The notes under the pieces were generated by a model. That model was not told the DNA's origin and searched no databases. It saw only the letters and a program-made list of their open reading frames with translations. Positions 1 through 5,116 of a DNA stretch of 5,709 nucleotides are shown in pieces; position 1 is the first letter of the stretch, and each line of letters opens with the position of its first letter. Made by a program: the position numbers and the translations under genes. Source of the stretch: Verrucomicrobiota bacterium (GTDB lineage: Bacteria > Verrucomicrobiota > Verrucomicrobiia > Chthoniobacterales > UBA10450); assembly GCA_003219355.1 (NCBI GenBank), contig QHOQ01000127.1, forward strand, positions 1 to 5,709. Reading direction: 5' to 3'.

Positions 1-642
1 TCCGTTGGCGTTCTTCCATGCCAGACCATCGTGCTTCCCGGGCGTGCTGAGGATATGCTGTGCGTATTGGTTCACCTTTGAATCATCGTGCTTTTCCTGA
101 GCGTACTCGTGCTGTGCCTCGACGAAACCTCGACAAATCTCAATGGCATTCAGCTCGTTCGCGCCGATCCGCCGATTTAATATTTCCTCACGACCTACTT
201 TCGTATCAAACGACCACTTGCCTTTGCGCTTCACGATCGGAATGGGAAGCGGAAAATCATCGTTGCCCACCAGGAGAATGGCGCGGTTCGGATCTCTCTT
301 GTCTATTTCAACCGAGTTCTTTTCCTTCGCCTTGTCGGCAAACGCCAGCGCTCGGGTCTTGTCTGCGACGGGATCCTCTGAGCTAACGAGATCCTCACCG
401 TTCGGACCCAGAGTCTGCTTAAGAGCAGAGACATCGAACGTAGCCGCGGCGGTAAGAAGGCTATCCACGGCCTGTTTCGGCGTGTCGAATTGCTTTTGTT
501 GTGGCTGCGACGCCGCCGCAGTTGACTCTTGTTTTTGCTCTGGCGCTCCTTGCGAGGCCAGAACAACAAAAGCGCAATTAACGATCGCGCAAGCAATCAC
601 GAAGAATTTCGACGAAGTCATAATATTTGCTTTCGATTTCAT
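1..642 (-). CDS. DUF2950 family exported protein (3' end cut by window edge)
   Basis: The reading frame is open from an ATG at 642 to base 1 with no stop, so 214 N-terminal residues are visible and the C-terminus is missing. Residues 1-30 look like a signal peptide (basic start, hydrophobic stretch FFVIACAIVNCAFVVLA). A Gln/Ala-rich linker follows to about residue 51. From there the sequence reads as DUF2950: FDTPKQAVDSL, LGPNGEDLVSSEDPVADK (79-96), DDFPLPIPIVKRKGKWSFDT (128-147), GREEILNRRIGANELNAI (150-167), and YAQHILSTPGKHDGLAW (193-209). The family's biochemical role is not known to me; exported or periplasmic location is inferred from the signal peptide. The ATG at 642 is preferred over the in-frame ATG at 621 because GGTGAG lies 9 bases upstream of it and no comparable site precedes the second. 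It starts 24 bp after the DUF3300 stop on the same strand, so co-transcription is likely. DUF3300-DUF2950 pairing is a recurrent arrangement in my recollection. Confidence 0.88.
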   Translation of the reverse strand, partial: MKSKANIMTSSKFFVIACAIVNCAFVVLASQGAPEQKQESTAAASQPQQKQFDTPKQAVDSLLTAAATFDVSALKQTLGPNGEDLVSSEDPVADKTRALAFADKAKEKNSVEIDKRDPNRAILLVGNDDFPLPIPIVKRKGKWSFDTKVGREEILNRRIGANELNAIEICRGFVEAQHEYAQEKHDDSKVNQYAQHILSTPGKHDGLAWKNANG

Positions 643-666
643 TTGTGTTTTCTCACCGAGCTTTTT

Positions 667-2067
667 TCATCTCCGGCCTCCTCCGCCACCACCGCGACCG
701 CCGCCACCACGACCGCCGCCACCTCCACCGCGACTCATTCCTCCGCCGCCCATGCTATGACCGCCTCTGCTGCTGCTGGCTCGCGCGTAGTTTCCGCTAC
801 CGCCGCCGCCAAATCCTCCTCCGCCGCGAGAAGCGGAACTAGGTCGGGATGATGCGCTGCGGTTACCAACTTGGTTCTTGGCGCTACCGCCACCGGGCCG
901 AGCCGCCGCGCCACCTCCACCCGGCCGGGCGCCAGCTCCACCACCACTTGGGCGAGCTCCAGCTCCGCCGCCACTTGGGCGAGCTCCAGCTCCGCCGCCA
1001 CCGGGACGAGCCGCAGCGCCACCGCCGCCGGGCCGCGCCGCCGCGCCGCCACCACCGGGACGAGTTCCAGCTCCGCCTGCACCAGGGCGAGTTCCAGCTC
1101 CAGCACCGGCTCCCCTTCCGCCTTGGCCTCGAGCCGTGCCGCCGTACTTATTCGCTGTTTGCCTGTTCCCATAGGGTGCATTTCCCCGGTGTTGCGCGTT
1201 GTGCTGCCATTTGTTGCCCTGGCCAGCTTGGCCCCGGTTGACGTTCCGGTTTACGTTTTTGTTGAAATTATTGTTGTTGTTGATGTTGACGTCGCCATGG
1301 CCCCAATCGCAATTGCCCCAGTTGCCACCCCAAGCGCCCCAAGCAGCGGCCCCCAGCGCAATTCCCGCGCCCCACGCTAAAGCAGTTCCTGGCACGTAGC
1401 CCGGATAAGTGTAGGGATAATAGGGATAGGCAGGAGGTGGTGGTCCGTAAACAACCTCCGGGTCGTAAGAGGGGACATAAACTACGTCAGGGCTAGATGG
1501 CTCAACTACGATCACTTGCTTGCCGCCCTCGACTGTTTTGGTCTGCACTGTCTGCTGCGCGCTGGTTTTTAAAGTTCCTTTGCTTTCGGCCTTCCCCCGC
1601 ATCCGCTGGACTGCGTCCATCACGTCAGATTGCTGCGCCAGGAATGCGTTTCCCAGGTCCGTCGTCCATTGGATATTGCCAGCCATCCGCTGCACCACGT
1701 CTGGAGTCGCTACCAGTGCCTGGACGCTTGGGTCCCACGGTTGCTTGGCCACTGCATCCGCCAGTGCTTTGCCTTGCAAATTCTTGTTTCGATCCATCCA
1801 CTGCTGGAGTTGGATAATTTCCAATGGATAAGTGGAAGCGGCGAGTGTTTGAGCCAAAAGTGGATCTGAATAAAGAGCGATCGGCGCGACCAGAGAATCC
1901 AATTCATCATTCGGAAGCTTGGGAGCCTGTTCCGTGTCCGAGGTTGTTGTGGTCATGACCTGGGATTCGGCCTGCTGTGCCAATGCTGCGGTCGAGCCCA
2001 ACAAGAGAAATGCGACACCTGCGAGGGCGATCTCGCGATGAAGTAGTTTGCGGCTTTGTGATTTCAT
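667..2067 (-). CDS. DUF3300 family exported protein with repetitive Gly/Arg-rich tail
   Basis: 466 residues. Residues 1-30 form a signal peptide ending in TAALA before QQ. The DUF3300 domain spans roughly 50-205: LDSLVAPIALYSDPLLAQTL (56-75), STYPLEIIQLQQWM (78-91), KQPWDPSVQALVATPDVVQRM (split around 108-128), then VVYVPSYDPEVVYGPP (195-210). After it come a Pro/Tyr-rich stretch (209-227), a Gly/Ala/Trp-rich stretch (228-258) and an Asn-rich stretch (260-277). Next is a 9-residue repeat ending in ARP or TRP (320-391), then a Gly/Arg tail with RGGGG-type blocks to the C-terminus. The domain's function is unknown to me. The low-complexity tail is typical of the family in kind, but its exact length and composition vary. 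The tail would suit surface binding or polyanion contact, which is inference only. The Shine-Dalgarno before the ATG is weak. The gene is first in a likely two-gene unit with DUF2950 and is divergent from the small exported-protein gene at 2200. Confidence 0.9.
   Translation of the reverse strand: MKSQSRKLLHREIALAGVAFLLLGSTAALAQQAESQVMTTTTSDTEQAPKLPNDELDSLVAPIALYSDPLLAQTLAASTYPLEIIQLQQWMDRNKNLQGKALADAVAKQPWDPSVQALVATPDVVQRMAGNIQWTTDLGNAFLAQQSDVMDAVQRMRGKAESKGTLKTSAQQTVQTKTVEGGKQVIVVEPSSPDVVYVPSYDPEVVYGPPPPAYPYYPYTYPGYVPGTALAWGAGIALGAAAWGAWGGNWGNCDWGHGDVNINNNNNFNKNVNRNVNRGQAGQGNKWQHNAQHRGNAPYGNRQTANKYGGTARGQGGRGAGAGAGTRPGAGGAGTRPGGGGAAARPGGGGAAARPGGGGAGARPSGGGAGARPSGGGAGARPGGGGAAARPGGGSAKNQVGNRSASSRPSSASRGGGGFGGGGSGNYARASSSRGGHSMGGGGMSRGGGGGGRGGGGRGGGGGGRR
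895..1110 (-). repeat. 27-bp tandem repeat, eight units, within the DUF3300 gene
   Basis: Eight consecutive 27-bp units encode nine-residue repeats (residues 320-391 of the DUF3300 protein) of the form GGGGAAARP, SGGGAGARP or GAGGAGTRP. The units at 949-975 and 976-1002 differ by a single base, whereas the outer units are more diverged. This suggests recent duplication in the middle of the array. The unit is a multiple of three, so copy-number change keeps the frame. The high GC also leaves most other frames open here, which creates spurious ORFs. Confidence 0.9.
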
Positions 2068-2098
2068 AAATTTCTGCTTTTCAGCCGTTGCCCGCTAG

Positions 2099-2142
2099 GA
2101 TACACCAACTTTGCCGGTTGGTATATCGGACTTTCGTCCAAT
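2099..2142 (-). promoter_or_regulatory. Two adjacent hairpins in the probable DUF3300 leader
   Basis: Read on the minus strand, hairpin A (2142-2125) is ATTGGAC, loop GAAA (a GNRA tetraloop), GTCCGAT: seven pairs, one of them G-U. Hairpin B (2127-2099) is GATATACCAAC, loop CGGCAAA, GTTGGTGTATC: eleven pairs, one of them G-U. They share three bases, so they would stack or compete at the junction. Both non-Watson-Crick pairs are G-U on the minus strand but would be A-C mismatches in a plus-strand RNA, which favours an RNA element in the DUF3300 direction. B ends 31 nt before the DUF3300 ATG. It does not match any riboswitch class I can recall. A protein-binding dyad serving both divergent genes is the alternative. 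Confidence 0.5.
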
Positions 2143-2185
2143 GGAAGCCGTGGAGGCGAAGTCCTAATTTTGCGGCAAACAAATG

Positions 2186-2191
2186 AAAGGA
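2186..2191 (+). promoter_or_regulatory. Ribosome binding site deciding the start at 2200
   Basis: AAAGGA lies eight bases before the ATG at 2200. It supports that start over the in-frame TTG at 2170, which would add ten polar residues ahead of an otherwise normal signal peptide. Confidence 0.7.
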
Positions 2192-2199
2192 AATGCACT

Positions 2200-2655
2200 A
2201 TGAATAATGTTAAGAAAATTGCAGTTTCACTATTAATCCTGGGCGTGATGACAGGATTTACACGGGCGGCGACTCATCATCATGAATCCAAGCCAGACGC
2301 AACGTTACGGCTGAGCGGGGGTTCGTTCGCTCTTGGAATTGGTGTCAGCTGGGGGTCAGGGACGCTCACCTACAGAGGCAAAGATTATCCGGTTAAAGTA
2401 AAAGGACTTTCGGTAGGTAAGGTCGGGATGACCAACTCTTCTGCTTATGGCGAGGTTTTCAATCTGAAGCATCTTCAAGATTTCAACGGTCATTATAACG
2501 TGGGTGGAGCGGGAACGCGGGGCGTGACTCTTGGCGCCGGGCGAAGTGGGACCATCATGTCAAATCAGGCCGGTGTGATAGTCCGCATTTCCTCCACACA
2601 AAACGGCGTTGCTGTCAATGCCACGGGCGGCGGCGCTGACATGCAACTCAAATAA
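2200..2655 (+). CDS. Small exported protein of unknown function
   Basis: 151 residues. The N-terminus is a clear signal peptide: MNNVKK, then hydrophobic IAVSLLILGVMTGF, with likely cleavage after TRA (about residue 23). The mature protein begins with a short His-rich stretch (THHHE) and then appears to be a Gly-rich beta structure without further membrane segments: LRLSGGSFALGIGVSWGSGT, LTYRGKDYPVKVKGLSVGKV, GEVFNLKHLQDFNGHY, and a Gly-rich C-terminal half ending GGGADMQLK. The mature protein has no cysteines. I recall similar small secreted proteins with a GSGTL.Y.GK.YP..V.GLS.G.VG pattern in other Gram-negative bacteria, but cannot assign a family name or function. It is divergent from the DUF3300-DUF2950 pair across a 132-bp spacer, and a probable terminator follows 22 bp after its stop. 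Expression and export look credible; the function is open. Confidence 0.85.
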   Translation: MNNVKKIAVSLLILGVMTGFTRAATHHHESKPDATLRLSGGSFALGIGVSWGSGTLTYRGKDYPVKVKGLSVGKVGMTNSSAYGEVFNLKHLQDFNGHYNVGGAGTRGVTLGAGRSGTIMSNQAGVIVRISSTQNGVAVNATGGGADMQLK

Positions 2656-2677
2656 AAACTGAGCGCCTGATAAATAA

Positions 2678-2710
2678 ATAAGCGTACCGACGATGAGACG
2701 GTGCGCTTGT
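2678..2710 (+). terminator. Probable intrinsic terminator of the 2200-2655 gene
   Basis: The arms are ATAAGCGTACCG (2678-2689) and CGGTGCGCTTGT (2699-2710), with a nine-base loop between them. All twelve positions pair on the plus-strand RNA, two as G-U (2679 with 2709, 2685 with 2703). Those two would be mismatches on the minus strand, so the hairpin fits the plus-strand transcript. The downstream run TCTTTCTC is only moderately U-rich, so efficiency is uncertain. Confidence 0.5.
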
Positions 2711-2919
2711 CTTTCTCGCCCGAGTCCGGATGAGAGCCACGGGCCTTGCAGATGTCGGCAAGGGCAGTGAGGCTGTTGTGATTCCGGCTGAACGGGAACT
2801 TCGATGAATGCACTCGCCTCACTCACCGGCGCACCCAAGGTGAAAGCCGCGAGTGCGCAACGCGGCCCATGACCCATTCACGCAAGCAACATTCTATCTC
2901 TAAAAACAAACCAACTCCT
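2711..2919. other. Intergenic region with no supported gene
   Basis: This is the middle of the 401-bp gap between the convergent genes (2656-3056). Frames crossing it on the minus strand run antisense into the 2200-2655 gene and show no recognisable protein pattern. Two inverted repeats are present. AGTGAGGC (2766-2773) pairs with GCCTCACT (2816-2823) across 42 bases. GCCGCG (2846-2851) pairs with CGCGGC (2861-2866) across nine bases; read on the minus strand the latter is followed by TTTCACCTT, so it could be a weak terminator for minus-strand transcription coming from 3057. Confidence 0.4.
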
Positions 2920-2979
2920 AAAGCTAACAGCTTGTAGAAGCTGGAACTGCATCTTTGTTCCCGGCGTCACGGGTACCGT
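2920..2979 (-). pseudogene. C-terminal remnant of a paralogue of the neighbouring small secreted protein
   Basis: The minus strand from 2976 to 2920 reads VPVTPGTKMQFQLLQAVSF. The last 19 residues of the protein at 3057-3509 are FVVQPRSKMQFQLTQAVTL, so 12 of 19 are identical without gaps. Several differences in the matching part are third-position synonymous changes (CAA/CAG, TTT/TTC, GCA/GCT, GTC/GTT), so the copy diverged as coding sequence before decay. A TAG at 2983-2985 sits one codon upstream of the 2977-2979 codon, no family-like sequence is visible further upstream, and the frame reads on past the expected C-terminus. It lies about 80 bp downstream of the intact gene. A short duplicated tail with no gene ever attached is less likely given the synonymous pattern. 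Confidence 0.65.
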
Positions 2980-3056
2980 TATCTAATCCGAATCCGCAGA
3001 TTTAGAACGACTTACTCCCCTGCGTAGGTCGAAGTCTGGTACATTGCGACCAGCGC

Positions 3057-3509
3057 TTACAACGTGACTGCTTGGGTAAGCTGAAATTGCATCTTGCTTC
3101 TCGGCTGAACGACGAATGTGCCGATGCTTATCTGTCCAGCGCGCTTCCCGCGCACGGTCTTCGGCGAGGCCGGTTCGAAGCTATTCGTCTTTACTGCAAC
3201 ATCACGTCCGTTCACAGAAATTGACGTAAGGTCCAGAGTTAGCGCCTTGGACCCGCGCGGAAGAGCCCCGGATGACTGAATTTTTACTAATGTTTTTGTT
3301 CCAGCTTTCACTACAACCTTTCCATCGACAACGACATCCTGGTCTACCTGCGCCCCGAAGGTTCTACCCACCCGATCCGTTGAGGAGATGGAACTGAGGG
3401 TCCTTACCGTGATTGTTGTTCGAGCGGGGATCGTAGCAGCGTTTAAAGATGAAGCTGCAACGCAAGCGGAGATTATAAAGATAAATGCAATGAATTTGTC
3501 TCGTATCAT
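3057..3509 (-). CDS. Small secreted beta-rich protein
   Basis: 150 residues from the ATG at 3509. Residues 1-24 are a signal peptide (MIRDK, then FIAFIFIISACVAASS, cleavage after LNA). The mature part starts ATIPARTTITVRTLSSISST and continues with GRTFGAQVDQDVVVDGKVVV, a KAGTK turn (68-72), LTLDLTSISVNGRDVAVKT (90-108) and the tail SKMQFQLTQAVTL. This resembles secreted or periplasmic proteins, common in Acidobacteriota and relatives, that begin IPAGTTITVRL and end with a GT.L.F.L..PV motif. Those usually carry a long Gly/Ala-rich segment between the two beta parts. Here that segment is reduced to GKRAGQISIGT (121-131). No catalytic residues are evident and the function is unknown. An upstream in-frame TTG at 3554 would place 15 extra residues before the signal peptide and is disfavoured. 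The gene has its own promoter and lies 285 bp downstream of rpsD on the same strand. Confidence 0.82.
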   Translation of the reverse strand: MIRDKFIAFIFIISACVAASSLNAATIPARTTITVRTLSSISSTDRVGRTFGAQVDQDVVVDGKVVVKAGTKTLVKIQSSGALPRGSKALTLDLTSISVNGRDVAVKTNSFEPASPKTVRGKRAGQISIGTFVVQPRSKMQFQLTQAVTL

Positions 3510-3577
3510 AGTGAATTGAAGGATTGACGGTTGACAGAGGAGAAGCCGTTGCAAGGCTGATCGTGTAGTAGAGGGTA

Positions 3578-3606
3578 ATTACAAAGTCCTGGCGCTGGGG
3601 CGTCAA
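3578..3606 (-). promoter_or_regulatory. Sigma70-type promoter of the small secreted protein gene
   Basis: On the minus strand, TTGACG (3606-3601, five of six matches to TTGACA) is separated by exactly 17 bases from TGTAAT (3583-3578, five of six matches to TATAAT). Transcription would begin near 3571 and give a leader of about 60 bases before the ATG at 3509. It implies the gene is transcribed independently of the ribosomal operon. Confidence 0.65.
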
Positions 3607-3756
3607 GAGGAATATGCGCTTAATCAGTTTTCACTGTCCGCTTCTCATCGCTTTCCGCCGGATTTCCCGCACACACGTTCTCAACAAGCCGGGCCTCGGC
3701 GTCAAAAGTCCGCTGGACTGAAACGTCAGGAAAAGTTCTCGCGTGACGGGCGACCA

Positions 3757-3776
3757 TGCTCGCGAGCCCGCGAGCA
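3757..3776 (-). terminator. Perfect hairpin just downstream of rpsD
   Basis: TGCTCGCG (3757-3764) and CGCGAGCA (3769-3776) pair perfectly around a four-base loop, 18 bp past the rpsD stop. The position fits the end of the ribosomal operon, but no T run follows on the minus strand, so a Rho-dependent stop, an mRNA 3'-end stabiliser or a processing site is as likely as an intrinsic terminator. The remaining bases up to the promoter at 3606 show no gene. Confidence 0.4.
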
Positions 3777-3794
3777 CCTGCGGGCCTCGGTCTC

Positions 3795-4406
3795 TTACCT
3801 TGAATACAACTCGACGATGAGTTGCTCGTTCACGATCGGCTGCATCTCTTCACGAGAAGGAATATGCGCGACCTTGCCACTAAGGGCGTCGCGATCGGCT
3901 GTCAGCCAATCCGGTACCGGGGCAATTTGGGTCAGCTCGAGATTGCGGAGGACGAGCTGGCGCGATTTTGGTTTATCTTTAATCGCAATTTCGTCGCCGG
4001 CTTTCACATTGTAGGAAGCAATGTTTACGCTGCGCCCATTTACCAGCACATGACCGTGCGACACCAACTGCCGGGCGGCGCTCCGCGTATTGGCCAAGCC
4101 GAGGCGATACACGACGTTATCGAGTCGGGTCTCGAGAAGTTGGAGCAGCGTTTCGCCCGTTACACCGCGCTTGCGGAGCGCATTCTGGAAGATGCGGCGG
4201 AATTGGCGCTCAAGAAGCCCGTATTGATAACGGAGCTTCTGCTTTTCACCGAGCGCAATTGCGTACTCCGATTGTTTTCGTCGGGAGCCTCTCGGGCCGT
4301 GCATGCCAGGCGGATAATTTTTTCGCTCCAACGATTTCGACTGTCCGAAGATCGGCACGCCATAACGGCGGCTGACTTTCGTTTTTGGTCCGGTGTATCT
4401 GCCCAT
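3795..4406 (-). CDS. rpsD: 30S ribosomal protein S4
   Basis: 203 residues, about the usual length. S4 binds the 5' domain of 16S rRNA early in 30S assembly. The N-terminal part starts MGRYTGPKTKVSRRYG and includes NYPPGMHGPRG (30-40) and EKQKLRYQYGLLERQFRR (54-71). The S4 RNA-binding domain runs from about 93 to 155: TRLDNVVYRLGLANTRSAAR (93-112), SHGHVLVNGRSVNI (116-129), VKAGDEI. The C-terminal segment ends REEMQPIVNEQLIVELYSR. There is no cysteine anywhere, so this is the zinc-free S4 form. The start is fixed by the conserved MGRYTGP. No Shine-Dalgarno precedes it: the ATG follows CGAACCCC, and before that comes an 8-bp tandem repeat. It is last in the rpmJ-rpsM-rpsK-rpsD cluster. In some bacteria S4 represses this operon translationally; nothing here shows directly whether that holds. 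Confidence 0.98.
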   Translation of the reverse strand: MGRYTGPKTKVSRRYGVPIFGQSKSLERKNYPPGMHGPRGSRRKQSEYAIALGEKQKLRYQYGLLERQFRRIFQNALRKRGVTGETLLQLLETRLDNVVYRLGLANTRSAARQLVSHGHVLVNGRSVNIASYNVKAGDEIAIKDKPKSRQLVLRNLELTQIAPVPDWLTADRDALSGKVAHIPSREEMQPIVNEQLIVELYSR

Positions 4407-4412
4407 GGGGTT

Positions 4413-4452
4413 CGTTAAATCGTTAAACCGTTAAAGCGTTGAAGCGTTAAAT
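4413..4452. repeat. Five-copy 8-bp tandem repeat in the rpsK-rpsD spacer
   Basis: Five contiguous units on the plus strand: CGTTAAAT, CGTTAAAC, CGTTAAAG, CGTTGAAG, CGTTAAAT. The core CGTT-AA is constant apart from one A-to-G, and the last base varies. The array fills 40 of the 53 bases between the rpsK stop and the rpsD start and ends six bases before the rpsD ATG. In the mRNA it reads as repeated TTTAACG units, so it occupies the place where the rpsD ribosome binding site would be. Confidence 0.9.
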
Positions 4453-4459
4453 AGGAATC

Positions 4460-5104
4460 CTAAACACGGCGTTGTTTCGGGGGCCGGCAGCCGTTATGCG
4501 GCACGGGGGTAACATCGCGAATCACGGTGAGATCGAGCCCGACCGCCTGCAAAGCGCGCACTGCTGATTCGCGCCCCGCCCCCGGCCCTCGGACTAATAC
4601 TTCCACCTCTTTCAGCCCGTGTCCCATTGCCTGCCGGGAAGCATCCTGCGCGACCATCTGCGCCGCGTAAGCGGTGCTTTTGCGCGCGCCTTTAAAGCCC
4701 ACTTTGCCGGCGCTCGACCACCCAATCACGTTTCCGTTCATGTCGGTGATCGTCACAATCGTGTTGTTAAATGTGGAGAGAACATGTGCAATCCCAGTGT
4801 GAACGTTCTTGCTGCCTTTGGCTTTGACGACCTTCGGTTTCTCGATGTCGTCAGCCGAAAGTGAAAGATTTTCTCGCGCCGCAGCGGGCGCCGGCTGGTC
4901 TTTTTTGCCCTTGGCCGGCTTTTTTGCTCGCTTAACCGCTGGTTCAGCCTTGGCAGACGGCTGTTCGGGAACTGCCGGAGTAGTATCTTGAACTACTGGG
5001 GCTGCCTCGGTTTCCGGCGCTTCAGCCGGAGCCACGTCCGTTTTCGCTTCCTTCGCTTTCGGCTTTTCCGGTTCGGGGTTGTTCTCTTTTTCTAGTTCGG
5101 CCAT
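4460..5104 (-). CDS. rpsK: 30S ribosomal protein S11 with long N-terminal extension
   Basis: 214 residues, compared with 129 in E. coli. S11 sits on the 30S platform and contacts 16S rRNA near the E site and S7. The conserved core starts near residue 95: VHTGIAHVLSTFNNTIVTIT (101-120), GWSSAGKVGFKGARKSTAYA (128-147), VEVLVRGPGAGRESAVRAL (167-185), and the C-terminus DVTPVPHNGCRPPKQRRV (197-214), all clear S11 signatures. The first 90 or so residues are an apparently disordered extension: acidic and Pro/Ala-rich up to about 50, then Lys/Ala-rich (VKRAKKPAKGKKDQ, 57-70). The ATG at 5104 lies 12 bases after the rpsM stop. The next ATG is at residue 122, inside the core, and the only alternative start I see is GTG at residue 24, so most of the extension must be translated. 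The Shine-Dalgarno is weak (TAAAGATA directly before the ATG). Confidence 0.97.
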   Translation of the reverse strand: MAELEKENNPEPEKPKAKEAKTDVAPAEAPETEAAPVVQDTTPAVPEQPSAKAEPAVKRAKKPAKGKKDQPAPAAARENLSLSADDIEKPKVVKAKGSKNVHTGIAHVLSTFNNTIVTITDMNGNVIGWSSAGKVGFKGARKSTAYAAQMVAQDASRQAMGHGLKEVEVLVRGPGAGRESAVRALQAVGLDLTVIRDVTPVPHNGCRPPKQRRV

Positions 5105-5116
5105 TATCTTTACTGG

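Noticed and set aside
143..760. Long plus-strand frame with a Pro-rich end
   Set aside because: It runs antisense across the DUF2950 and DUF3300 genes, both of which have clear family signatures on the minus strand.
895..1110. Regularly spaced repeats as a CRISPR array
   Set aside because: The 27-bp units are directly contiguous with no spacers and are in frame within a coding gene.
878..1174. Plus-strand frame encoding a Pro/Gly/Arg/Ala repeat resembling a collagen-like protein
   Set aside because: It is the exact antisense of the DUF3300 tail repeat; high GC and the 27-bp period keep several frames open. There is no ribosome binding site or recognisable domain.
2099..2142. Hammerhead ribozyme, suggested by CGAAA next to GTC on the minus strand
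   Set aside because: The required CUGAUGA core is absent upstream, and the GAAA is the loop of a simple hairpin.
2766..2823. Eight-base inverted repeat AGTGAGGC / GCCTCACT as an insertion-element end
   Set aside because: The arms are short, separated by only 42 bases, with no target-site duplication or transposase; chance is likely.
2560..2877. Minus-strand frames of 85-105 codons in the convergent intergenic region
   Set aside because: They overlap the end of the 2200-2655 gene antisense, have no ribosome binding site and no recognisable motifs.
3510..3554. Upstream TTG start for the small secreted protein
   Set aside because: It would add 15 residues in front of a normal signal peptide and leave only a very short leader after the predicted promoter; the ATG at 3509 fits better.
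3608..3869. Twelve-base direct repeat AGGAATATGCGC at about 3608 and 3858
   Set aside because: One copy is inside rpsD codons and the flanks do not match, so it is most likely coincidence.
3822..4418. 198-codon plus-strand frame
   Set aside because: It is antisense to rpsD over almost its full length, and rpsD is unmistakable.
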